Below are positions 22,600 through 34,715 of a DNA stretch of 64,000 nucleotides, piece by piece; within the stretch, counting starts at the first letter, position 1, and each line of letters opens with the position of its first letter. Below the pieces are notes generated by a model. The model was given only the letters and a program-made list of their open reading frames with translations, was not told the DNA's origin and made no database searches. The position numbers and the translations under genes were made by a program. Location of the stretch: assembly GCA_963969395.1 (NCBI GenBank), contig OZ017797.1:36146001-36210000 (forward strand), given 5' to 3'. The DNA comes from Pseudoscleropodium purum. Its lineage: Eukaryota; Streptophyta; Bryopsida; Hypnales; Brachytheciaceae.

Positions 22600-23109
22600 T
22601 GGATGGGGAACATTGACAATGTAAACTCTAATAATTGGGGTGATTTGAGTAAGCTTAAAAAACTTGAAACATTGAAACTAGGAATGTTTTTGAGGCTTCC
22701 AAGTTTACCAACATGGATGGAGGACTTTCAACATGTTCAAGCGATTTAGTTGCATACATGTCGAGAGGTGAAATTACTTCTTGCTTTGGACAAATTGCCT
22801 TACCTTGAGTATCTCTATATCATACAATGTGATTTTCTAGAGTTTGTACTTCAATCATTCACTTGCACTAGCCCTTTTCCATCTTTGAAATCCTTGGAAT
22901 GGACATCATGCAAAGCCCTACATTTGTTTCCACCTTTTGAGCCTAGAGCTTTGCCAAAAGTTAAAGTGCTTGAAATCAATACTTGGAAGTATGAATGGAG
23001 CGAATGTTTCACTCAATTGTTTGGACGTTCACGGGGTTTAGGGTTTCAAAAATTTGGCAACATTGAGATCATGTGTATCCAAAGATTATCCAATAATTTT
23101 AAGTGCTAA
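22600..23109 (+). pseudogene. Leucine-rich-repeat fragment of an NBS-LRR-type resistance gene
   Basis: One frame reads NNWGDLSKLKKLETLKLGMF, LRLPSLPTWMEDFQHV, a TAG stop (22747-22749), then LDKLPYLEYLYIIQCDFLEF, PFPSLKSLEWTSC and ALPKVKVLEI. This matches the irregular cytosolic LxxLxxLxxLxIxxC repeats of plant NLR proteins, which sense pathogen effectors. No NB-ARC, CC or TIR domain is nearby. The frame is closed upstream at 22597-22599 and at 23107-23109. It is an isolated, broken LRR remnant in AT-rich DNA. Confidence 0.72.
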
Positions 23110-26100
23110 GAGTTTGATTTGGCATTTGAAAATTGATGTGGTGAAGGTTGTGGCAAGCCAATGATTGAGACTTAGGGTATGTATGGAATGTTGACAAAGA
23201 CATTGCGATGATAATTAGTTGCAATGTGTACAATGTTGCTCTTGAAGAGTGCAAGCAATGCTTTGTGATCATGTTGGCATGGAGTTGCTGAATGACCTCA
23301 TCACTAGAATCAAAGGTAAGTACAACCGAATGAGAGTGTGGTAGGTTTTTTTTTCCTTCATTATCGTAGATTTTACCAAGAGTTGGGGCATTGATGCTTG
23401 TTTTCAAAGCTCTTGCTACAGGTTCCAAGGTCACAAGTGTTGTCCATTATTTTAGCCTTGCATTTGATTTGTTTGTGTTTGGATGTTGTGACATGAATTA
23501 GTGAAAGTGCCATTCAACATTTAGGAAGTCCTTCACATTTCACAAATGTCAAGAATTTTTTATTGGAGCAAAGATGTGATCAATTATAGCAAAAAAAACT
23601 CTTCTTTTGATTTCTTCTTTGTTATTTAACTTAGTCTTGATAGTATCTACATACATTGGAATGAATGTTGGTCAATGGTGTCTAATTGCAAGAATTCAAC
23701 ATTGAAAATCTACAAATTGTGAAAGCTAAAAAGAAGAAAATTCAAGATTCATCATGGAGATTATTGGTGTGGAGCCATTCAAGAGCAGCGTTCTTTAGGA
23801 GGCAAGCTAAGTACATGGCATACTAGTAAGTTATCTCTCTTTTTGTCTACGTTTGTTCATGGTGATAGTTTTTTATGCAATAGGAAATATTTTCTTCAAT
23901 TTTCTTATGATGTAGTTTCTTAGATTCAATGTTATAGAAAGTATGGCATCAAATTAGGGCATTTGCATACAAGTGTGTTAAGGCCATGAGCTTTGGTTAT
24001 TAATGGTGATGGACATGAGTTTTTTAAATGCCAATGAGGCCTTTACATTCTTGAAGTTAATATTTAACTTGTTTTAGTTGACAAGAACTCACAAGATCCA
24101 AGGGATTGAAGTTGGCTTCATTCTAATATTTTGAATATAGAGATTCTTGACAAATCATCTAGGTTTTTCTTTGTTTCATTGATGCTTCAATTGTTTTGAT
24201 TTTTTGAGTTTGTACAAAATCAATAGGTGACTTGATGTGATGTAGTATGTCACTCATCTACATTGGCAGTTCTAGGCATTTTTTAAGGTTGTTCTAGATT
24301 TTCTTAGTTTTGGATATCATGGAGATGGCCAAGCGACTTGCCTTGAAGAATGGTTTGCTAGTGAGTGCAATTTATCTATTGGAATAATCTAGAATCTAAT
24401 TTAGATAGGGAAATAGATGATGTCCAATGAATTACTTTGTTTAAAGCAATGATTTGTATGTCACTACCTATTTTCTTATCTTTGATTTTATAGTCTTGTG
24501 CTTGTGCCTATGAATTCACCTCACCCTTAGGTTAATTTCAATATTTGTGTGTCAAAATGGTATAATTTTGAAATTCAGATTGTACAAAATGTCATTTTTT
24601 AATTTTCAAATTATTCTAAGAAATTCTATTTCTACCGTTTTATATTTCAAAATGAACCAATGTCCTACAAATAAAAATTTCTTTGTTTTTTGGATATTGG
24701 TATGCAAATTTATGAAGCTTTGGATGTGCTTCAAATTTTGCTTAATTATTTTTAAAACTAACCCAAATGTAGCCATGTAGGGTACAAGGATGACAAGTAA
24801 GTGCTGGATTTTTTTTTGCATAGTGTATGTATCTTTGTCTTTTAAAAGATCAATAACAATGAATATAGGTACTAATAAATGTACTCCTATATATTGCATG
24901 ACTAAGATTGCGGTGAGTGGCAGGTTGAAATTTACTCAAGAGTTGCAACAACTACAACTATTGAAGTTGCCAAGAGGCCAAAAATAAGGAAAAATTGATT
25001 TGCATAAGAAATGCCTTGAATCTCTATAAATTCTTTTTTGATACAAGAGAGTTTTGATATCTATGGCATTCAATTACGTTATCACTGTTCTTTTCCAACG
25101 ACGAGTACTTTTTGACTTCATCTTAATTATGTTAATCTAAATGGTGAGCTCCTTCTATGTTTGTTTGTTCCTTGTACTGGTAATACTTCCTAGCTCTAGT
25201 GAATAGTACCTAACATTAGTGTTGTTCCAATCCATCTGAGAAAAAGTTGAGGCAATGACACTAGAGATTTAAATTGGTTTTAAAGTATATGGAGTCCCTT
25301 GTGACTTGAGACAACTCTTTGGAAACTAGAAAAAAGTTATGAATGTTATCAATGAAATCCTATGAAATTCTGTAGTATCAAAAACTATGACTTCATGAGT
25401 TGCTTGTTGTATTTTATTGTATTTTAAGACACTTATACTACCACATTTTCTGCAAACATTCTTACCATCGCTTTTGGAGCAATAGGTTACATTTTGGTAA
25501 GAAGGATCAATATTTTTTCATTTCTAGTGTTTGGTTGGTAGTGTCATTTAGATCATTATAATTCTTGGTCATCAGTAAATTTGCATCAAAACTTTGTTCT
25601 CTTGTATGCTCATAAATGGTCACAATTTGTTGCTTTGTCAAATCACCGCATGATTTTTGGGATGTGCTTACTTACATTGTCATAATGTCCATTAATCCTA
25701 CGAAACTACAAATTGGTTTCTGGAGCGAGAAAAATAAAAATAACTCATAATTTTAGAGGAATTGGAGCAATGAGTTAAGAGATGAAGGTCACTAATTTAT
25801 TTGATAGAGAATGAATTGGAGCAATGAGATTTGCAATATACAATTGCATGGGAGAATAACATGATGAGGACAAATGCAATAAGTTTGGTCTATTTTCTTG
25901 GCACTTGATATCAATGCATTTTGTTTTGGCTTGACTAGCAAATAGTTGTTTTATATTTAAATAACATTTTTCAATATATAATTTTATAGGTGATTCTTTT
26001 GGGCCCACATGTCTTGTTGTAATTTAAGCATGTTTGTTCTATCCATTTGTCCACACAAATGAATGAAATTTGCTTTTCATCCTTCCTATTTTCCAAGACA

Positions 26101-27743
26101 TATTTGGTAGGTATTGATGAATACTTTGTAGTACTTTGACTTGCACTTCAATACTATTGTGGTGAAATTATGCAAAAAGGATGTATCCAATTTGAAAAAG
26201 ATGGAACTACCATTTATAAACTTCTTTTGCACGCATTGTTGCAAATTTTTCTAAGAAGGCTTGTGACAAATAGAAGTTGAATTTGCAATCATTCATAAAA
26301 CCTCAAAACCATCATATTGTAGATCTCTTCAAGCAAAAGTCTAGGGCATTTGCAATGCTATTTTTTGAAGCCCTTCTACAAAAGGGTGAAAGGGTCATTA
26401 AATTAGATTGTAAAAATTTCAAGAACTTATAAAAATTTTCAAAAGGTACTCAAAGTATAAGTATTGGACCCTCTTAAATGTTAAGTGTGATAGACCTTCA
26501 AGAATACTATTCTATAATCATTCTACTTATAAAAAATACCAAAAAGAATATGATAGATAGATATATTTTGTATAAAACTTTAGTCAAAACTTCATGGCAA
26601 TTCAAATAGAGCTCCAAAACTTATGTACCTAAGTTCTATTGCTACAAAATGTGCCACAAAAGAATACAAGTGTTTCTTGCAATCAACAATATATGAAATT
26701 TGTTCAAGCAGATGTATACACAGCATGACACATTTTTTAGTATACTAGGAATGTGCATATTCTGAAATTGTAATGTTAAAGATGATTGTATGATGGGAGA
26801 GAATACCAAACCTTTAAGATCAAGTGATTTCAAAAAAAAAAAAAATACTAAACAAAGTGACTTTTTGAAAATAATTCAAAAATTTTGGAAGGTTTTGTGA
26901 ATTTCATTAATTTAAAGTTGCATCCATTTGAACTTGTTGTCTTGTTTCAAATATAAGTAACAAACCTTAGATTATTTAAATTTTATTAGTGCAACTCCAA
27001 TCTGATTGCTACCTATCCACTACAACCGTTTAAGGGTAGGGGGCATTACAACCTTATAAAACACTATCCCAATGCAACCATTATAATTGTCCCATGCATA
27101 TTTGGAGTCTTTGCATTCTCCTTCCCACATGCTCTAGGCATTTGAATGAGTTATGAAGAGCCCACAACTTGACTTACTACATGAAGATTCATTGTTGTTA
27201 GTCCTTTTAAAGCTTTATTAGACTAAAAGAAACTTGTGTGTTTTTTGACAACTTCAATTTTTTGGAACAGATTTTTTTTGACATCTATGTTGACATATAG
27301 TTGTTTTAATGTTTTTTATGATATTCATTGGATATTGTTTCTAACATAAAATAGTTAGATGTCAACATAATTGTAAAAAAAATTCATTCCAAAAAATCTA
27401 AGCTCATCACTTAAGACACAAGTTTCTTATCATATTATATTTGTCAATAAATTGGGACTTTCCATTTTTTTTCAAAAGTTTTATTTATAAATGCATAATC
27501 TCTTTCTTTCCTTCTTTTTCTGATGTAAAAAAGTCCATTTGAATTTTGGATTGTTGGCTTTTATTTGGATCAAGAATTGTAGAAAAGTCACTTCAATTAC
27601 AAATGGTTCCTAATGAATCCCATCATACACTAGTGATGGTTGAAATGCAAAATGTAGATTAATCCTATAACATCATTGTGGACACTAAATATCCAATGGA
27701 TGATAAAGAATCCTTCTATGTAAGATAGGAGTGCAAATGCTTG
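23110..27743. other. AT-rich intergenic DNA, little recognisable
   Basis: Open frames (for example - 23434-23099 and - 24899-24606) have no motifs and fit chance. The last ~100 bp (27640-27743) are the minus-strand half of an R2 repeat interrupted by the copia element. Confidence 0.45.
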
Positions 27744-27748
27744 TCTTT

Positions 27749-28150
27749 TATTGGATGACTCACAGCAATGGATGACCTACATCTTGAGTACCGAGTACAG
27801 CATCTAGATTATGATGAAGCTGCTGTCAAGAAGCTGCCAGCAGTGCCAAGAAACGGCATTGATTGTAACCGTTAACCTCCTCCTTCTCCCTCATCGCATG
27901 GGGTGTTATCCTTTGTACCGTAGCTTGGGTGTGTGCTTTTATGCTTGCGTCACTATGTGGCAGCATAAACTAGTTAGTGGAGCTCTATTGTGTGAGTAGT
28001 GTACTCTGTGACTCGTATGTCACAGAGACAAGTATGTCAGGCTATGTTCAGCAATAATATACGCTTGATTGTTGTGTGGGGAAACACGAGTACTGGTGCT
28101 TTGTGAGATTCTGTATTCGTTTTATTGCTTTGCTGTTATTAGACTCAATA
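27749..28150 (+). repeat. 5' LTR of the copia element
   Basis: It begins TATTGGATGAC and ends GACTCAATA, giving a TATTG/CAATA terminal inversion. Transcription should start within it. It is identical to the 3' LTR over about the last 220 bp apart from two changes near the very end. Confidence 0.96.
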
Positions 28151-28165
28151 GGTTATGGGCCCTAC
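28151..28165 (+). other. Primer-binding site complementary to the anticodon arm of initiator tRNA-Met
   Basis: GGTTATGGGCCCTAC directly follows the LTR. Its reverse complement contains GGGCCCATAACC, the anticodon stem-loop of eukaryotic initiator tRNA-Met with anticodon CAT. Plant copia elements usually pair with that tRNA's 3' end (TGGTATCAGAGC). This arrangement is instead that of half-tRNA-primed elements such as Drosophila copia. Confidence 0.75.
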
Positions 28166-28232
28166 ATCAAGACTACGTACTTGATAAAGTCTGTTTTATT
28201 AGATTTCTTAAAGTCCTTAGAGAATCGTGATC

Positions 28233-31200
28233 ATGGCTGATAGCTGAGATCTCGCAGGCATCTCCCGATTTAAGGGTGCCAACTTCCATATATGGAAATT
28301 TCAGATCAGAGCTATATTACTTGGTCAAGAACTCATGGAAGTCGTGGATGGCACTGATGCCAAACCAATCAATACTGCTGAGGTGGAGGTTAAATCTCCC
28401 TGGCGAAGAAAGGATAACCAGGCTGTGAGCATTCTTTGCCAAGCCCTCGATGAAAGCATGCTCAAGCATGTTACTAGCTGTGTCACCTCTCAGCAAATTT
28501 GGAACAAACTAAAGCTCTTTCACGAGCAGAACGCTTCAGAAAATATTCACACTCTTCAGCAAGAGTTCTACAAATGTTCAATGGGTCAAACCGATACAGT
28601 AGCAGACTTTATAGGAAAGCTCGATGTCATTGTTCAGCAACTTGCATCTCGCGGAGACACTACGTTCAACGAACAGGCAGTTATTTCAAAAAAATTGTGC
28701 AACCTCCTAGGAGGATATGACCACTTGATCCCTGCATGGCGTATGCAGGTTGAAGCCTCTAAAACTCTAGATAATCTCACCCTTCAGTTGCTCCAGATAG
28801 AGGCCACATTAAAGGCTCGAGTAGATGAGATAACTAACACAGCTGCTTACGTAGCTAATGTCAATAGAAAGACCATTGAGTATACGACTAAGCAACGAGC
28901 AGCTCGTCATCAAGAGATTGCTGATTGTAAAAAGACGACCAAGTGCTGGCGCTGTGGCGTCGCTAGTCATTGGGGTCGTGAATGTACTGCGACGGAGGAG
29001 GAGCAGAAACGTCATCAAGAATCACAAGCAGGCCCAAGTAGTAAAAAGAACACTGCCCATAAAGCCTTTATGGCTACTCTGGAGTTAGCTCACCCCGATC
29101 CGCAACCTTGGTATGTAGACAGTGGCTGCACCGAACACATGACCGATCAGCGTGCTTATTTTTCAACGTATCAAGATGTCTCCACCGAGCAACGCCCAGT
29201 CCAGGGCATCGGCGGTGCCATGCTCCAAGTTGCAGGAGTAGGCGACATTGAAATCAAGATACTGCATGACCACGGTTTCAGCTTTGGTACACTCAAAGGG
29301 GTAATACATGTTCCTTTTCTCGGTCGTAATTTATTCTCCTCCTATGTCGCTATTCAGAAGAAAATCTATACCCTTCATATAGACACAGGGTGTCACATGC
29401 TTGACAATGGTCAGATTGTCATGACCGGTAGTATTCATAGTCGCATGTACAGGCTTAATATCGAGGTAGTATACCCCGACACAAGCCCCAGAGCTTTAGC
29501 AGCTACTTCCGCAACTTCGTTTGGAATACCAACCAACGTCAAGAGTAAGCAATCTCTTGAAATGTGGCACAGGCGTCTAGCTCACCTTAACTATACAGTG
29601 ATACAACAAATGGCCTCCCAAGGCATTGTTAATGGCCTTATTCTTAGCAACAGAAATAGAACTTTTTGTTCTAGTTGTGCCTACGGTAAACAAACGAGAG
29701 CTCCCTTCCCAGTCGATGAACATCGATTACGGTCTAGCACCTCGGGAGACCTGATCCATACTGATCTGTGTGGACCCATGAGCACGCCTTCAATGGGAGG
29801 CGCTTTGTATTTCGTTCTTTTTAAAGACGATTGCTCAGGGTTTAGAGTCATCGAATGTTTGAAAACCAAACCTGAAACCCTCGCAGCTTTCCGCCGTTTT
29901 GTATCTCAACTAAAACGTGACACCAATAAGACTGTCAAAATAGTTAGGAGTGATCGCGGCATAGAATATACCAACCGAGCTTTTGTTCAATTTTTAGAAG
30001 ATCATGGCATCAAGCAAGAATTAACTACAGTTTATATGCCTGAGCAAAACGGTGCCTCGGAAAGAGACAACCGTACTATTATGGAAGCGATTCGAAGCAT
30101 GCTTCATTCTGCAAACGTACATGTTCGTTTTGGGGGCGAAGCTGCTCACACGGCAATCTACACATTGAATCGTACGTCCACACGCACCATTGAAGGGAAA
30201 ACGCTGTTCGAGCTTTGGTATAATGAGAAACCCTCAGTTTCCCATATGCGCATTTTTGGCACGACCGCGTACGTCTACATACCCAAACAACTTCGACAGA
30301 AGTTGTCGCCCAAGAACCGGCAAGAAGTTTTTATGGGATATTCCGCCACGAGCAAAGCATACCGAATCTGGAGCAATGATTTGCAGCGCATTGATGAAAG
30401 TCGAGACATTCTTTTTGACGAAGATCTGACAGTCCCTACATCTATTGACGATCGCCCCTACCAACTGTTTGGTATTGTTGAAGAGATACCAACAGTCCCA
30501 CCACCACTAAGGAATATTCCTCTAGTCGCTGCTCACATACAGCCACAGCCTCAAGTCGCCGATGTTATCTTTTCCACTCCTCTGTCAGCTGAGTCAGATG
30601 ACATGCAGGTGGATGAAGAAACGGCCCCCACCACCAACGACGTGGAGGTTTATGCCCATATTGATAACCTCGACAGTGCAAGCGACGTCGATCCCAACCA
30701 ACATATTTCTTCGGTCAACTCACCCGTTCCAGCTGTTCGATTGCCTGCAACAAATGACGAACCAGTGGGAGACGACTTGCCAGCTAATATTGAGGAACCT
30801 TCGCTTGGCGTGTGGCAGCGACATCCTCCAAATCGACTCGGTGAATGGATCTACCCAATCGACTGCAACTCTTACGCATGCATGGCGAGTACACAGATCC
30901 CTGAGGAACCTGAAACATACGACAAGGCCATCGCCTCACCAGAGCGAGAACACTGGCTGGCTGCGATGAAAGAAGAGTATGACTCTTTGGTGCATAATGA
31001 TACCTGGACTCTTCAAGAAATCCCCAAAGAATGTAATCTCGTTAAGTGCCGTTGGGTTTTTAAACTCAAGCTCATAGTTGATGGGTCTGTCAGCCGTTAC
31101 AAGGCGCGGCTTGTGGCCAAGGGCTTTACACAATGCAAGGGAGTAGATTATCACGAGACTTTTAGTCCAGTTGTAAAGTTTGACAGCATCAGAACAATCC

Positions 31201-32471
31201 TCTTGGTAGATGCTACAGAAGATTTGAACATCACTCAATTCGATATTTGTACAGCGTATTTTAATGCTCTGTTACATGAACTGATCTTCATGCAACAACC
31301 TCAAGGCTTCGAGATACAACATTCATCAGGAGTGTGCCTTGTTTGTCGCCTTCACAAGGCGCTTTATGGTTTAAAACAAAGTGCTCGCGTTTGGAATCAA
31401 AAATTTGACCATTTCCTACAAGCTTACGACTTAACAGTCTCAGAGGTGGACTGTTGTGTTTATATTAACAAAACAGATCCCAAGCTCATATTATGCATAT
31501 GGGTGGATGACGGCATGGTTTGCAGCACGTTGAATGACAGCGTCCAGGACATCCTAAACTACATGGGCGGAGCTTTCCAGATTATGCAGGGGCTCGTTGA
31601 AGTGTACGTTGGGCTACATATTACCAGAGATCGAGATAGGGGGCTGATCCACATCAACCAACGTCGATATCTCGAACGCGTACTTCGAAGGTTTCACCAC
31701 GAGGATTGTCACCCCGTCTCAGTTCCGTCCGACCTTGCTAGTACTGCACAGATGTGACTATCACCAATTGGTGATCCCGAGGTAAAGTTTCCTTATTGAG
31801 AATGTATTGGTAGCTTGCAATTTGCCCATCTCGACAGTCGTTTTGATGTCAGCTATGCAGTTAGCAACATGTCTCGTTTCAGCAACAATCCGAATGCAGC
31901 CCATGTCTCAGGCGTTAAACGCATCTTGAAATACATCAAGGGAACTTTGGGTCACACGATCACATATGGCCGCGAACCCAAGCCAAACTATCTCACAGCC
32001 TATTGCGATGCTGACTATGCCGCAAATTGCGACGATCGTAAGTCCCGCTCCGGTTTCATATTATTGCTCAATGGTGGTCCCGTCGCTTGGGGTAGCCGGA
32101 AGCAAACTTGTACTTCACTCAGTACAACCGAATCTGAATATATAGCAGCAAGACTAGCTACACAAGAAACCTTATGGTTGCGTCGACTTCTTCAGAGCCT
32201 TGGGTCAACACAAATGGAATCCACCCCATTGTTCTGCGACAACTAGTCGGCAATCAAGCTTATCAAAAACCCGGTGTTCCACCAACGGACGAAACACATC
32301 GACATTAAGTATCACAAAATTAGGGATGCAGAGGAGGATGGCCAAATTTGCCTCACATATGTCTGCACCGAAGATCAGCTTGCTGACATCATGACCAAGC
32401 CGCTACCTCGTGATCGTTTCAAACGCCTCCATCACCTTGCCAGTCCCCTTAGCATCACAAGCATTCAATAA
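28233..32471 (+). pseudogene. copia gag-pol polyprotein, single frame with four nonsense codons
   Basis: About 1412 codons remain in one frame from ATG 28233 to TAA 32469-32471. Stops interrupt at 28245-28247 (TGA), 31755-31757 (TGA), 31797-31799 (TGA) and 32244-32246 (TAG). There are no frameshifts, and the long uninterrupted part is 28248-31757. In order: gag; CCHC knuckle CWRCGVASHWGREC (28944-28985); protease DSG (29118-29126); integrase HHCC zinc-binding region, then D,D(35)E core with QNGASERDNRT; RT with QFDICTAY and WVDD (31500-31511, usually YVDD); RNase H with YCDADYA and TESEYIA. Each stop can be explained by one C-to-T change. The product would make virus-like particles and integrate cDNA; this copy could only move in trans. 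Confidence 0.95.
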
Positions 32472-32522
32472 CACTGTGTTGAAGTGGAAGATGTTGTAGG
32501 TTATCACAGTGCTGAGTGGAAG

Positions 32523-32924
32523 TATTGGATGACTCACAGCAATGGATGACCTACATCTTGAGTACCGAGTACAACATCTAGATCATGATGAAGCTGCCAT
32601 CAAGAAGCTGCCAGTAGTGCCAAGAAACGGCACTGATTGTAACCGTTAACCTCCTCCTTCTCCCTCATCGCATAGGGTGTTATCCTTTGTACTGTAGCTT
32701 GTGTGTGTGCTTTTATGCTTGCGTCACTATGTGGCAGCATAAACTAGTTAGTGGAGCTCTATTGTGTGAGTAGTGTACTCTGTGACTCGTATGTCACAGA
32801 GACAAGTATGTCAGGCTATGTTCAGCAATAATATACGCTTGATTGTTGTGTGGGGAAACACGAGTACTGGTGCTTTGTGAGATTCTGTATTCGTTTTATT
32901 GCTTTGTTGTTATTAGACTCAACA
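32523..32924 (+). repeat. 3' LTR of the copia element
   Basis: It has the same length as the 5' LTR, is preceded by a purine-rich GAGTGGAAG and is followed by the TCTTT duplication. Most differences from the 5' LTR lie in the first ~180 bp. Confidence 0.96.
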
Positions 32925-32929
32925 TCTTT

Positions 32930-34683
32930 GGAATTTTATGTGAAAAGAGGAGGTCTTGCACAATAGTTTGATCTCCCATGAATGTTTTTTTAAGAAAATG
33001 ATTCACACAATACCAAAAAGATGATTTCCACAATGACCAATTTGGTATTTTAGGATTAACCCTTAAATGCCTTGGGACTTTTTGGATTTAAAAACATCAT
33101 TGCTTTTGACTTGTTATAGGTCTATTTGTCACTGAGGTATAGAAGTCTCAACCCTATGACCTTGAAATGTATGTGTTGAAGATGATGTAAATCAATTTTG
33201 GAGCCATTTGGCCATGTAGATTGCAAGATTAGAATGCTCTCATCATACCATGTATTGAGAGCAATTCTTTTCATTGACCATACATTTCACTATGTAGTTC
33301 ACTATTTATGACACCTCTAAGTTAATCCCTAAGACCCTAAATGCCTGAGGCACCAAATTTTGGTGTCAAAAAAACTTTGAAATTAAATAAAATCTTACCA
33401 ACTTATTATTTTTAGTAGCTTGCATTTTTGAAAAATCTTTTTTGAAGTCTTATATTAGCATCAAAAATCCAATTTTGGAAATGAATGATTATGATTTTCT
33501 ATTCAAGACTTTATCCAAGGTGTCTATTATAAATCTTCATTTTTTAGTGTTGAAGGCTCTTGGAAATGAGTCTCAAATACACTAAAGCTTAAAAGAAATC
33601 AAATTAAAAATTCATTTAAGAAAATTGTAGAGTAGATTTTGAAAAGTTGTAAATTGATTGTAGTTATGTATGTTATGCCCTTCAATCTCATATATTTTTG
33701 GTAACCATTTTTAAGGTTTTGGCATGTGAAAAGAGGATTGAAAGATTTCAAATCACTTTCACAGTTTTAGCATTCTCATAATCAAACATTATAATCTTTC
33801 AATCCATAAATAATATAATTGTGTTTTCTACTTTTCTTTTCCCACGGGATCTCTAATATGTCTAGTTTGAATTTGTACAATTACAATTTAAAAAAAGTTG
33901 ATATAACATATGAAAATGTCATCTTTTTGTTCAATTTAATGCAAATTCTAGGAAGCTTAGAAAAGGCCTTTGGCACTTAGGGTATTTATGGGTTAAGGTG
34001 AACTTCTCACAGGAAATGCATGTTGTATTGACCAGCTTGAAAGTAGTTTGTCATCCTCATTAAATTCATGTTCAGAATTTGCTCAAAAGTAAGCTTTGAA
34101 AGCTATTTCAAAATACTTTAGGTGTTTTTCAGAGTCTTGACTGATCTCATCAATCGTCATGCTCGGACTAAGTTGCATAGCCAGCTAGGCTAACATGTTG
34201 AATAAATGAACTGGCTGAGCATGATTTAGCTGTCCTCAACAGAAAAAGGTGCTGAAGAAGATGAGTGACACACATGCAATCATGTCACATCTCTTGTTGA
34301 CTCTTGAAAAAAAAGTTGAAGAAATTTTATTTGGAAGGGAAACATAACCTTGGAAGGATGTGATCCCATGACTAAGGTAGTCACCAAAATCAACTATGAT
34401 TATTGGGTCAATAGGTGCATTCTTTGTTTTTATAATGAACATAATGAATAAATGGATTAACTGACCTCAAGAGAAAGGTAGTGAAGAAGGTGAGTGACAT
34501 GCATGCAATTATAACATCGCAATCTTGAGTCTCCTATTAGCTACCCATGACCAATGTAAGTTACCATAATCAACTTTGATTGTTGAATCAATTGGTGCAC
34601 TCTTTGTTTCTACAATTCATAATGAAGTCATCTATTAAACCTTTTAAGTTTGTAGCATCTTTACAAGGTTAATATGAGTGTAG

Positions 34684-34715
<32 letters not shown>

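Larger units (their letters stand above)
27744..32929 (+). mobile_element. Ty1/copia LTR retrotransposon, structurally complete
   Basis: TSD TCTTT occurs at 27744-27748 and 32925-32929. LTRs are 27749-28150 and 32523-32924, both 402 bp, starting TATTGG and ending TCAAYA. The primer-binding site follows the 5' LTR, a purine-rich GAGTGGAAG precedes the 3' LTR, and one long gag-PR-INT-RT-RH frame lies between. The LTRs differ at about 11 positions (~97% identity), 10 of them transitions, so the insertion is fairly recent. Four in-frame stops make the copy non-autonomous. It is inserted in a minus-strand copy of repeat R2. Confidence 0.97.

Noticed and set aside
27749..27754. LTR starting with canonical TG at TGGATG
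   Set aside because: That boundary gives no target duplication. Using TATTGG...TCAAYA gives equal 402 bp LTRs, a terminal inversion and a TCTTT duplication.
28499..30969. Several out-of-frame and antisense ORFs inside the copia element
   Set aside because: Shadows of the gag-pol frame; none has a domain.
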